Shown: positions 8,562-17,502, numbered from the stretch's first letter. The stretch: 64,000 bases of DNA from Acidobacteriota bacterium (GCA_029559035.1 JAKQCT010000001.1:62001-126000), one strand, 5' to 3'. The notes: a model not told the origin generated them from the sequence alone. Numbers and translations: made by a program.

Positions 8562-9236
8562 TTATGCCTTCGGCGGTTCGGGCGGGGTATCGTCATCGTC
8601 TTTTTTGGGCTTGGAGACTTTCTTGAAGAATGTGTCGGCGCTTCGTTTATCCCCGTCCAGGACGGAAAGCACATCGCCGTAGCTCTTGCTGTAGGCGACA
8701 AGCCAGTTGATCTTTTCGGCCTCCACAAGCTCCCACGCGTTGCTCGCGGCGGTGATGGCCGCCTTGAGGCCCGCGATTGACTTCTGGTATGTCTCAAGCA
8801 ATGCCTTCAGGTTCGGCAGAATTCTTGCCACAACCGGGTCATCCGGGGTTTCGGAAAGAACCCCGATCAAAGCGGTGACTTTGCCCGCTTCTTCATCGAA
8901 ACTGCACCTGATCAAGGCCGTCAGCCCGTCCGGGAACCACCTGAGGACGGCGGGGTCTTTCTTGTTGTTCCCGCACGCCCCGAGCTTTGAAAAGTAAAGG
9001 TCGCGCACGGTGTTGTCCAAATCATAGTCCGCCTTGACCATCTGCGCTTCAAGCGCCGAAATCGTCCTTTGGGCCTGGTTGAACGCGTTGCCTTTTCTTT
9101 CAAGCTCTTCCTGCCTTTTTTTGAAACTTTCCGCCAAATCCTTCATTTTCGGATCCGCTTCAAGGCGTGAATGCGTAAATACTCCAAACTCGTTTACCAT
9201 TGTCAGCCAACCGATACTGCCTTTTACCATCTCCAT
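8562..9236 (-). CDS. Uncharacterised mostly helical protein (224 aa)
   Basis: MEMVKGSIGWLTMVNEFGVFTHSRLEADPKMKDLAESFKKRQEELERKG...; good SD (ggagg) upstream on minus strand; no recognised domain. Confidence 0.6.
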   Translation of the reverse strand: MEMVKGSIGWLTMVNEFGVFTHSRLEADPKMKDLAESFKKRQEELERKGNAFNQAQRTISALEAQMVKADYDLDNTVRDLYFSKLGACGNNKKDPAVLRWFPDGLTALIRCSFDEEAGKVTALIGVLSETPDDPVVARILPNLKALLETYQKSIAGLKAAITAASNAWELVEAEKINWLVAYSKSYGDVLSVLDGDKRSADTFFKKVSKPKKDDDDTPPEPPKA

Positions 9237-9746
9237 TTGAATCCTCCTTCAAAAAAGTGCCCGCTTCAGAAATAAATTGGTTTATGAGTCAAGTCGGGAC
9301 GCCCCGACATGGCAAAAAAGGCCTCTTTTATGGAAGTATTTCCTCCGACCCCACTACAACATCCATTTTCTATCGCGTCGGAAATCAGAAACGGCAGAAA
9401 AAGAACTGTTGAAGGATCTAGGGAAAATTCGGAATGAGAGAAATACTCGTTTGTCGCCGTTGTCGGCGGGCAGACTTGAAAAAAAACAGGTTCTCCTACC
9501 GTTCCGGCAGGAGTTCTTCTGAAAAACACCTGAGAAATGGAGGGTTCTGGCGACTTTTTACTCTTTTTAAATGGTTCATTGGTTTTTTCTTGTTTCCCAA
9601 GAAGGATCAAACCCACTGCCACCTCCTGTTGATATTACGCTGAACAAGTTGCTTTGAATGTTTTCATACCAATTCATTTCAGACATCCGCTTGAAAAAGC
9701 TCATTGCCGCCTCATGAGAAAAACGCAATTCTATTCCCTAATAATG

Positions 9747-9760
9747 AATGAACGTTCATT
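9747..9760. promoter_or_regulatory. Palindromic operator-like site AATGAACGTTCATT (site 2)
   Basis: Perfect 14-bp palindrome. Confidence 0.6.
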
Positions 9761-9814
9761 TCAAGAGGTGAGCTTATAATATTTATTAGGCTGTTGTCAA
9801 GAGCCGAATAAAAA

Positions 9815-9840
9815 AATCCCCCCTCTTTCGAAGGGGGATT
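9815..9840 (-). terminator. Hairpin terminator copy 3 (AATCCCCCC-TCTTTCGAA-GGGGGATT), T-run on minus strand, plus second hairpin at 9842-9869
   Basis: Stem directly visible; CCCGGCAG (9842-9849)/CTGCCGGG (9862-9869) lies between it and the stop of the 9897-10619 gene. Confidence 0.8.
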
Positions 9841-9896
9841 ACCCGGCAGAAGAGGCGCCGACTGCCGGGATGTATCAGGAGGATGGTACGAGTTGC

Positions 9897-10619
9897 CTAG
9901 GAAGATAGAGAGGATATGCATTCTAAAGCCAATTTTGTCGATTCCTTTTTTGGCGTTTTTTTGAAAAGAAGTCCAAGGTCAAATTTTACCGCTATCGACG
10001 GATCATTTTCGAATACTCTCTTAGCCGTTCGTTCAAGGCGTTTTAATGTAAGGAATGTATGTCCTTTGAGGATGAGGAAGTCACGGGTGTTATCGGAAAG
10101 TGCTGCTATAGCCTTTTCCAGAGTAGTGCGACCGAGAAAAAGTCCTTCCATGATTTCCCTTCCCTCACGAATATCATTTTGCGAAAACCCCCATATCTCC
10201 AGCGGTTCGCGGAATTTCTGGGCAACAACAATAAGGGATTTGATCCGGTTCTCTACCTTTAGTATGTCGCATCCGGTTTTGCCACGAAGATGAAACTCAT
10301 CCCTGATTTCTGGCTCTTCTTGAAATGCATTATCAGCGGTTAGTGTAAGGTTTCTTATCCACTTCATCGCAGATTGAAAGAAAACCTCGACGAAGTCGCA
10401 TGCCGCCATTGAAGATTCCAGATCGGGTCGTTCCTCCTGATTCATCAATAGCGTTAATAGCAGTTGTTCAAGACCCTCAACCTCCTCATCCGGATACTTC
10501 CCTATCAGATCTACGGCATATCCTTTGGCCAACGCCAGACATATCTGGCTCTGTTCGATCAGCCTAATGGCCGAAAATTTGGTTCCGATCATCGCAAGCA
10601 TATTATCGTCCAGAGGCAT
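9897..10619 (-). CDS. Uncharacterised helical protein (240 aa)
   Basis: Long ORF with coding-like composition; starts 41 bp after the upstream minus-strand gene. Confidence 0.55.
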   Translation of the reverse strand: MPLDDNMLAMIGTKFSAIRLIEQSQICLALAKGYAVDLIGKYPDEEVEGLEQLLLTLLMNQEERPDLESSMAACDFVEVFFQSAMKWIRNLTLTADNAFQEEPEIRDEFHLRGKTGCDILKVENRIKSLIVVAQKFREPLEIWGFSQNDIREGREIMEGLFLGRTTLEKAIAALSDNTRDFLILKGHTFLTLKRLERTAKRVFENDPSIAVKFDLGLLFKKTPKKESTKLALECISSLSS

Positions 10620-10660
10620 GAATTTCTCCTTATGTATTTTCTTCCATATCGGGAAGATAT

Positions 10661-11566
10661 TTATCCATCATGTCGTGGTAGTGGCATATTCTTTCGTTCC
10701 TGCAAATCCGCAACTATTAAAAAATCGTCTGAATGCGTTTTAATTTGATCCATACCAATCCCATCTACTGATAATGCGAGAAGGTTGTCGCCGTCCTTAA
10801 GATTGATGGTGACTATGTCCCATCCTCCCGGGTTCCTTCGAAAAAGATTGGAAATGATCATATCGTTAAATCTGGCTTTAAAAGTCTCCGGAATTATCGC
10901 AAGATCATAGAATATGATCAAGGAGAATGCACTTGTTCCGGCAGGCAGTATTATGGTCGGTGCGATAAGATTTGCATACGTCAAGAAGGTCGGATTATTC
11001 TTGTTATCTGTTGCGTATCCGCCTTTGATAAAACTCCCCCTCATATTGTCACTGTTATAGTAAAGGAAATACTTATGAGGTATTCCTGGAAAATATGGAA
11101 TATTCTCGTAGCATTTCGTCAGCCTTTCATAGTTGTAGTTCCGTGCATGGATTTCCATCGTGTAAGCTGGTATATTTCCCTGGGCATCGTTAACGGTGAT
11201 GCCGTAATATCCGCTTTCAGCATGATTTACATAAAACTCTTTACAATCAGATTCTGCTCCCTGGCCGATCTTACAGGAATATGAAGAGGGAATTATATTG
11301 GGAGACACATTGCCGTAAGAGTCAATTTCCATTGTTTGGCCAAAGGGATCTTTAACGGAAAGGCCGACTTGTCCATATATTTTGATACTTACGCTATTTA
11401 AAGTGGTTGCATCGATTTTCGATGAACTTCGTATCGGATTGCGAAAACCTGATGCTTCTCTTTCTTCTTTTGATTTGATTACTCTTGTTGTTATACCCGC
11501 GATCACCAGAGCAGTTATCAATAAGAAAGCTAAAATCACTCCGGAGATTATAATCGCCATTTTCAT
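10661..11566 (-). CDS. Membrane-anchored uncharacterised protein with one N-terminal TM helix
   Basis: MKMAIIISGVILAFLLITALVIAGITTRVIKSK then a beta-rich region; ATG at 11566 preferred to GTG at 11623. Confidence 0.6.
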   Translation of the reverse strand: MKMAIIISGVILAFLLITALVIAGITTRVIKSKEEREASGFRNPIRSSSKIDATTLNSVSIKIYGQVGLSVKDPFGQTMEIDSYGNVSPNIIPSSYSCKIGQGAESDCKEFYVNHAESGYYGITVNDAQGNIPAYTMEIHARNYNYERLTKCYENIPYFPGIPHKYFLYYNSDNMRGSFIKGGYATDNKNNPTFLTYANLIAPTIILPAGTSAFSLIIFYDLAIIPETFKARFNDMIISNLFRRNPGGWDIVTINLKDGDNLLALSVDGIGMDQIKTHSDDFLIVADLQERKNMPLPRHDG

Positions 11567-11626
11567 AATTGGTTCATTCTCCGCATGCCGTTCCTTTACC
11601 GTTAACTCAAGATGAACGCCCACTTA

Positions 11627-11640
11627 ATTGAACGTTCATT
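11627..11640. promoter_or_regulatory. Palindromic operator-like site ATTGAACGTTCATT (site 3)
   Basis: TGAACGTTCA perfect core, ~60 bp upstream of the 11566 minus-strand start. Confidence 0.6.
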
Positions 11641-11724
11641 CAGAAAGCGATGGTACTCCCGCGCGGGATGTTTGTCAAGCCCCGTTTCCGCGTTCAGGAA
11701 AAAGCGCAATATTCCGGCTCCCGC

Positions 11725-11737
11725 GGGGGGGGGGGGG
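11725..11737 (+). repeat. Homopolymeric (G)13 tract
   Basis: ccgcGGGGGGGGGGGGGcttgaca read directly. Confidence 0.85.
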
Positions 11738-11738
11738 C

Positions 11739-11767
11739 TTGACAAATCAGAATTATGATTCTAATAT
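11739..11767 (+). promoter_or_regulatory. Sigma-70-type promoter TTGACA-N17-TAATAT with embedded palindrome AGAATTATGATTCT (11749-11762)
   Basis: -35 at 11739-11744, -10 at 11762-11767; inverted repeat AGAAT-N4-ATTCT in the spacer suggests TetR autoregulation. Confidence 0.7.
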
Positions 11768-11795
11768 TTGAATCCTTGTTTTGGGGAGGTTGAAA

Positions 11796-12410
11796 ATGAC
11801 GCCTTCAAGGAAAGAGAGAGAAAGGGAACTCAGGGTAAGGCTGGTACTCGAGGCCGCCGAAAAAGTGTTCGGCAAGAAATCCTACGAGGACGCTTCGATG
11901 CTCGAGATCGCCAAGGAAGCGCAGCTCGGGATGCAGAGTCTCTACAACACCTTTCAGAGCAAGCGGGACCTCTACGAGAGCCTGGTCACCTACCGGATAA
12001 GCAAGTTCAGGGCGGCGATGGACGAAGTCTTCAAGAAGAACGAAGACCCTCTGGAAGCGCTGCGCGAATGGACTACGGAACATTTCAAGACTTTCGCCGA
12101 CCTTTCGGCCTTCTACCCCGTGTTCCTCAAGGAGAGGTTCAACTACGTCTGGGGGTTCAAGTCGCGCTCCCTTCCCGCGCTTACCGTCGCTTTTCAGAAG
12201 GAGGAGAAGAGGCTGGTCGGCCTGCTGGAGAAGGCTCAAAGGGCGGGCTACCTTAAACCCGTACCGATAGAACAGGTCAAGACCGTTTTCGTCGGGCTTC
12301 TTCAGTCCAGGCTCGAATACCATTTCCTTAACAAGAAGCCGATAGAGGTGAACCAATGCGTGGAAGAAACCTTGAGCATTTTCCTCGATGGATTAAAGCC
12401 GCAGTCCTGA
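11796..12410 (+). CDS. TetR/AcrR family transcriptional regulator
   Basis: RLVLEAAEKVFGKKSYEDASMLEIAKEAQLGMQSLYNTFQSKRDLYESLV, typical TetR HTH; SD ggggagg upstream. Confidence 0.9.
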   Translation: MTPSRKERERELRVRLVLEAAEKVFGKKSYEDASMLEIAKEAQLGMQSLYNTFQSKRDLYESLVTYRISKFRAAMDEVFKKNEDPLEALREWTTEHFKTFADLSAFYPVFLKERFNYVWGFKSRSLPALTVAFQKEEKRLVGLLEKAQRAGYLKPVPIEQVKTVFVGLLQSRLEYHFLNKKPIEVNQCVEETLSIFLDGLKPQS

Positions 12411-13705
12411 CGACGGCGCTGCCCGCTTTCGGCGCGGCAGTTTCCGCTCAGGAGGTCCTGACCCTGGACCAGGCCCTCGAGATGGCGGCGGCGGGATCGT
12501 ATGCCGCCCAGGCCGGAGCTCTTGACGAAAAGATCGCGGAGCAGAAGGTGAAGGAGAGCCTTTCGCTCTACTACCCGAAGATCGATGTCTCGGTCGGGCA
12601 TGTACATCTCGACAACGACCCCGCGTTCAAGTTCGGACCCGCGATCTTTCCGGCCGGAGAACAGCTCTACTGGAAATGGGACCTCACGGTCCAACAGACC
12701 CTGTGGGATTTCGGAAGGAGGCGGGACATCCTGAACGCTTCCGAGACCGCTAGGGTCGCCGTCGGGAAAAGGGTGTCGAACGAGATAAGGATGAAGCAGG
12801 CCGAGGTGACCGCCATCTACATGCAGGCGGTGACCCTTGCGGACCAGATATCGGTCGTCGGGTCGAGGAAGAAGAGCCTCGAGGACCATCTCAAGGTAGC
12901 AAAGAACCTCTACGAACAGGGAGTCGTCACCAGGAACGACCTGCTCAGGACGGAGGTGGCCCTCAGGTCGCTGGACGACGCCGCGCGGGAGCTCGAAACA
13001 GCGCGGAGGACGGCCGTCGACAAGCTGCTGGTCGCCGCGGGGATGGACATCTCCGATGACGTCGTCCTCGAAGACCCGGCCGGGAAGGTCGCGCCGCTCT
13101 CGCTGACCCGCGGATGGAGCGAGGCAGAGCTGAGGGACAGGGCCGTTTCGGGCAACGAAGGATTGAAGGCGCTCGACGGTAAGATCTCCGCCCTGGAGGA
13201 CGCCCACAGCTTCGCCAGAAAGGAATCGTATCCCTATCTTGTCGGAGCGGCCGGCCACAGCTACGAGCAGAACAGGTATTTCGCCTATCCTCATGTCAAC
13301 AGGCTCTTCCTCGGGGTGTCGGTGAACCTGTTCGACGGAGGCGCCAGGAAAGCCAGAGAAGTGGAAGCAAGGGCGGAGGTCGAAAAGGCGAGAAGAGAGC
13401 GCCTCGAAGCCGAGAGGGAAGTGGTCTCCGCGATAATGAAAGCCTACAGGGATTACAGGGACGCCGTGGAGGAGCATGACACGGCCAAGCTCAACGCCGC
13501 GTCGTCAGCCGAGAACCTGAGGATAATCGAGGACCAGTACAGGGAAGGACTCCTGAAGACCACGGACTACCTGGAGGCGGAATCGCTCCTCGCGGACAGC
13601 CGTTTCCGTGAGACCGAAAGTCTTCACAAAGTTATATCCTGCGAGGCGGCGATCGCCGCGCTGATGGGCGAAGACCTCAGGCAGTTCTTCGCCGGAAAGA
13701 ACTGA
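12356..13705 (+). CDS. TolC-family outer membrane efflux protein
   Basis: Signal peptide, LTLDQALEMA..., coiled-coil regions, LYEQGVVTRNDLLRTEVAL and YREGLLKTTDYLEAESLL. Confidence 0.9.
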   Translation: MRGRNLEHFPRWIKAAVLTTALPAFGAAVSAQEVLTLDQALEMAAAGSYAAQAGALDEKIAEQKVKESLSLYYPKIDVSVGHVHLDNDPAFKFGPAIFPAGEQLYWKWDLTVQQTLWDFGRRRDILNASETARVAVGKRVSNEIRMKQAEVTAIYMQAVTLADQISVVGSRKKSLEDHLKVAKNLYEQGVVTRNDLLRTEVALRSLDDAARELETARRTAVDKLLVAAGMDISDDVVLEDPAGKVAPLSLTRGWSEAELRDRAVSGNEGLKALDGKISALEDAHSFARKESYPYLVGAAGHSYEQNRYFAYPHVNRLFLGVSVNLFDGGARKAREVEARAEVEKARRERLEAEREVVSAIMKAYRDYRDAVEEHDTAKLNAASSAENLRIIEDQYREGLLKTTDYLEAESLLADSRFRETESLHKVISCEAAIAALMGEDLRQFFAGKN

Positions 13706-13715
13706 GGAGGTTCAG

Positions 13716-14717
13716 ATGGCGGTTCAAAAAAGGTTCGCGGCGCTGTTCATCCTGGTGGGACTCCTTGCGGTCGGGTCCGTCGCGGGCTACTTCCGCTGGC
13801 AGCATTCGAAGATATTCGTGAAAACGGAGAACGCCTATGTCATGGGCGACATATACACGGTCTCCTTCAAGACCCCGGGGAAGATCTCGAGGATGGAGGT
13901 CGAGGAGAACAGGCTGGTCAAAAAGGGCGACATGATCGCCGTCCTGGAACCGGAGGATCACGATACCGCTATAAGGAACGCGGAGGGGAAAGCCGACGAG
14001 GCTCTCGCGGGCGTCGATACCACCCGGGCGCAGATCAGCCAGGCACGCTCCGCGGTGAAGGTGATCGAAAGCCAGCTCGAACTCGCCGTGATAGAAAGGA
14101 AAAGGGCGGAGAACCTCTACTCGAAGGAATCGGTTCCCAAGCAGAAATACGACCATGCCTTGACGAACGAGAAGGTCCTTCTGGCACAGCTCGATGCCGC
14201 GAAGAAAGCCCTTCTGACCGCAGAGGCCGGCCTGAAAGTTTCCGAGGAGAAGGTGAAGACCGCCCGGGCCTCGCTCGATTCCGCGAAGCTGACCAGGTCC
14301 TACTGCGAGCTCTACGCCCCCGAAACCGGATATGTCACGAAAAAAAGCGCCGAGCCGGGGCAGGTGGTGCAGGCCGGACAGCCGCTATGCGCGATCGTCC
14401 CGCTGAGCGGCGGGTCGGTCTGGGTCGAAGCCAACTACAAGGAGACCCAGCTCAAAAGGATGAAGCCGGGACAGAAGGCCAGGTTCTGGAGCGATGTGGA
14501 CAAGTCGGTCGTTTTCGAGGGAGAAGTAGAAAGCATCGCGCCCGGGACAGGAGTGGTATTTTCCCTTTTCCCGCCGGAGAACGCGACGGGCAACTGGGTC
14601 AAGGTGGTCCAGCGCGTCCCGGTCAGGATTAAGATCGCTCCGGGACAGCAGAAGGCAGACATGCTCCGCCTCGGCCTTTCGGTCACATGCGTCGTGGAGA
14701 CAAAGGAAGACAAGTAG
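13716..14717 (+). CDS. HlyD/EmrA-family membrane fusion protein
   Basis: N-terminal TM, KTENAYVMGDIYTVSFKTPGKISRMEVEENRLVKKGD, YAPETGYVTKKSAEPGQVVQAGQPL. Confidence 0.9.
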   Translation: MAVQKRFAALFILVGLLAVGSVAGYFRWQHSKIFVKTENAYVMGDIYTVSFKTPGKISRMEVEENRLVKKGDMIAVLEPEDHDTAIRNAEGKADEALAGVDTTRAQISQARSAVKVIESQLELAVIERKRAENLYSKESVPKQKYDHALTNEKVLLAQLDAAKKALLTAEAGLKVSEEKVKTARASLDSAKLTRSYCELYAPETGYVTKKSAEPGQVVQAGQPLCAIVPLSGGSVWVEANYKETQLKRMKPGQKARFWSDVDKSVVFEGEVESIAPGTGVVFSLFPPENATGNWVKVVQRVPVRIKIAPGQQKADMLRLGLSVTCVVETKEDK

Positions 14718-14826
14718 GAAGTTGGGATGCCGGGAAGCCGGCAAGCCAGGAAGGAAAGATCAATAAGGAAATGAATTCCTTCATTTTTCATTTTTCAATT
14801 TTCAATTCGCCGCAGGCGTTTTTCCC

Positions 14827-16374
14827 ATGATGAACTCCGGCAACAAATACCTCATCGCCTTCACGACGATGCTGGGCACCTTCATGGAGATCGTCGACAC
14901 TTCCGTCGCGAACGTCGCCCTTCCTCACATGGCGGGAACATACGGCGCGGGAACGGACGAGATAACCTGGGTGATAACTTCCTACCTGGTCGCCAACGCC
15001 GTCATCCTCCCGCTTACCGGCTGGATAGGCAATTTCTTCGGTAGGAAGAGGGCGTACCTTGCCTGCCTTGTCATCTTCACTCTCGCCTCGCTCGGTTCTG
15101 GCGCCGCGCCGACTCTGCCGATCCTGATCCTGATGCGGGTCGTACAGGGGCTGGCGGGAGGCGCGATGGTGCCGATGTCGCAGGCGATCATGCTCGAGAC
15201 CTTCCCGAAGGAGGAGCACGGCAAGGCGATGGCGCTCTTCGGGGTCGGCGTCATCTTCGGCCCCATAATCGGCCCCACTCTCGGCGGCTGGATCACCGAC
15301 AACTGGAACTGGCCATGGATCTTTTATGTCAACATACCCGTCGGGATCGTCGCGATCGTCCTGGGATACATGCTGATCGAAGACCCTCACTACATAAAAA
15401 AGCCCGAAGGCAGGGTCGATTACTGGTCGTTCGCCTTCGTCGCACTGGGGCTCGGAAGCCTCGAGGTCCTGCTGAACAGGGGAGAGAGGTACGACTGGTT
15501 CGAGAGCGGGTTCATCAGGTTCTGGGCCGTCGCGGCCGCCGTAGGCATCTTCCTTTTCATCTGGAGGTCCTTCACCGCCGAGAACCCCCTCGTCAACCTT
15601 TCCATAATGAAGAACAAGGAGTACGCCGCGGGAACGAGCCTGATGTTCCTCACCGGGTTCGGCCTCTACGGCTCCTTCGTTATGCTTCCCATCTTCTGCC
15701 AGCACCTCCTGGGCTACACCCCCACTCTCGCCGGGCTGGTGATATCCCCGGGAGGCTTCGCCTCGCTGATCGCGATGGTCTTCGTGGGGACGCTGGTCGG
15801 AAGGATTGACACGAGGATCCTCGTCTTCACAGGCATCATCTTCAACATCGTCTCGCTGTGGCTGCTGACCTTCTCGAGCCTCTCGTCCGACTTCGCCTTC
15901 CTCATGGCGTCGAGGCTGTTCCAGGGGTTCGGCCTCGGCTTCCTTTTCGTCCCGATCACGGTCTCGGCCTTCACTCGGATACCTCCGCATCTCACCGGGC
16001 AGGCGACCGGCCTCTTCAATCTCCTCAGGAACGAGGGCGCTTCCGTCGGGATCGCCCTTTCCGCGACGGTCCTCTCGCAGAGGTCGCAGTTCCACCATAA
16101 CAATCTCGTCTCGAACCTTACGCCCTTCTCCGGGGAGCTTTCGGAGGCTCTCGGGGCGGCGGGACACTACTTCTTCGGGGCGGGCGGACTCGATCCAGCG
16201 TCGTCGAAACTGGCGGGAATGGGCCTTGTTTACAGGGAGCTCGTCAGGCAGTCATACCTGATGGCGTTCGTGGATGTGTTTCACTTCCTCATGATCGTCT
16301 TCTTCCTTCTGATACCGTTCGTTTTCCTGCTGAAGGGAAGGGCGGGAAAGGCCGCGGCTCAGACCCCTCAATAG
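14827..16374 (+). CDS. DHA2-family MFS drug exporter (EmrB/QacA type)
   Basis: MLGTFMEIVDTSVANVALPHMAGTYG, ITWVITSYLVANAVILPLTGWIGNFFGRKR; multiple TM helices. Confidence 0.9.
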   Translation: MMNSGNKYLIAFTTMLGTFMEIVDTSVANVALPHMAGTYGAGTDEITWVITSYLVANAVILPLTGWIGNFFGRKRAYLACLVIFTLASLGSGAAPTLPILILMRVVQGLAGGAMVPMSQAIMLETFPKEEHGKAMALFGVGVIFGPIIGPTLGGWITDNWNWPWIFYVNIPVGIVAIVLGYMLIEDPHYIKKPEGRVDYWSFAFVALGLGSLEVLLNRGERYDWFESGFIRFWAVAAAVGIFLFIWRSFTAENPLVNLSIMKNKEYAAGTSLMFLTGFGLYGSFVMLPIFCQHLLGYTPTLAGLVISPGGFASLIAMVFVGTLVGRIDTRILVFTGIIFNIVSLWLLTFSSLSSDFAFLMASRLFQGFGLGFLFVPITVSAFTRIPPHLTGQATGLFNLLRNEGASVGIALSATVLSQRSQFHHNNLVSNLTPFSGELSEALGAAGHYFFGAGGLDPASSKLAGMGLVYRELVRQSYLMAFVDVFHFLMIVFFLLIPFVFLLKGRAGKAAAQTPQ

Positions 16375-16892
16375 CGGTAGCGCGAGAAGGAGTGCTTCGG
16401 GAAGGCGGTCTTGTAATAGACCTCGAACGAAAGCGTCGCCGCGAATACCATGAAAGCGAAAAGATAGACTCCTCCCGGGACCTGGAACAGCGAGAGCGCC
16501 TTCTCGAACAGAGGCCCGAGCGTGTTGATCACGGGGCCGATGTACGGCTTCAGCTTCTCGAAATAACCGGCCGCGAACACCTTGGGGAAAGCGGCGGCAC
16601 CTCCGCCGAGAAGCACAGAAAATACAAGCGCCTGTATGGCGGAATCCTCGATTATCGTCCTGAAGGAAGAGCGCCTCTCCCGCTCCCTCTTGGACAGCGA
16701 TACCAGGTAGTTCCTCATCTGCGGAGGAAAGAAAAGCTTCTCACGGCTGGCGGGCGCTTCGAGAAGGACGGCCTCGATCTTCCACAGCTCCGAGCATTTC
16801 GGGCAATCCTTCAGGTGCTCTTCCGCTCCCCCGGGGAGGGTCTTCTCTTTCGGGTTCTCGAAAAGCCATTTTTCAAAAGCGGCGCAGTCCAT
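16368..16892 (-). CDS. Anti-sigma factor with N-terminal zinc-finger-like motif
   Basis: HLKDCPKCSELW motif, later TM segments, immediately downstream of an ECF sigma gene. Confidence 0.7.
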   Translation of the reverse strand: MDCAAFEKWLFENPKEKTLPGGAEEHLKDCPKCSELWKIEAVLLEAPASREKLFFPPQMRNYLVSLSKRERERRSSFRTIIEDSAIQALVFSVLLGGGAAAFPKVFAAGYFEKLKPYIGPVINTLGPLFEKALSLFQVPGGVYLFAFMVFAATLSFEVYYKTAFPKHSFSRYRY

Positions 16893-16895
16893 CTT

Positions 16896-17471
16896 CTACT
16901 CCTGCTGCAAAGAGGGGACCATGATCTCCCTCAGCTTCTCCCTTCCCCTGAAGAGAAGGGTCTTCACTTTTCCTTCGGAGGCCTTCAACACCCTGGATAT
17001 CTCTTTAAGGTCCGCCTCCTCGAAATAAAAAAGGTATATGGCCGCCGCCTGCTCCTTAGGCAGCTTCGAGATCGACTTCATCATGAGCCTGTTCAGCTCC
17101 TTTTTCTCGATCTCCTTCTCGGCGGGGGGAGAGCCGCTCCCGATCGCCATAACCCGTTCGTCGATCTCCTCCTGCCTCGGCTCCGCCGCCCTCGCCTTGT
17201 CTATGAAGATGTTGTAGGAGACGCGGTAGAGCCAGGTGCCGAGCGACGATTCGCCCTTCAGGTCGCGCGCGGCCTTTATCAGCCTTATGAACACTTCCTG
17301 GCTCAGCTCCTCGGCGGTCTCCTTGTTCCCGGAGAGCCTGTAGAGGAAGTTGAGAACGTATGAACCGTAGTGGTCGAGGATCATTTCGAAAGCCCTTTCG
17401 TCGCCGTCCAGCCAGTTCTTCAGCAGTTTCTTCTCGTCGTTGAGTCTGTCCATTCGGGCCCTTTCAGACAA
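16896..17471 (-). CDS. ECF RNA polymerase sigma factor
   Basis: YGSYVLNFLYRLSGNKETAEELSQEVFIRLIKAARDLKGESSLGTWLYRVSYNIFIDKAR plus region-4-like HTH. Confidence 0.9.
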   Translation of the reverse strand: MSERARMDRLNDEKKLLKNWLDGDERAFEMILDHYGSYVLNFLYRLSGNKETAEELSQEVFIRLIKAARDLKGESSLGTWLYRVSYNIFIDKARAAEPRQEEIDERVMAIGSGSPPAEKEIEKKELNRLMMKSISKLPKEQAAAIYLFYFEEADLKEISRVLKASEGKVKTLLFRGREKLREIMVPSLQQE

Positions 17472-17502
17472 CTTAGACGGAAGCGGCGGAAAAAGGTTTC
17501 GG

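Noticed and set aside
9266-9622. 118-aa minus-strand ORF before the 224-aa TIR-block gene
   Set aside because: Possible GTG start with SD, but composition is not convincing; kept as an open alternative to a non-coding leader.
12302-13477. 391-aa minus-strand ORF opposite TolC-like gene
   Set aside because: Antisense artefact; the sense strand encodes a clear TolC family protein.
14788-16167. 459-aa minus-strand ORF opposite the DHA2 MFS gene
   Set aside because: Low-complexity charged product typical of an antisense frame; the plus-strand MFS is unambiguous.
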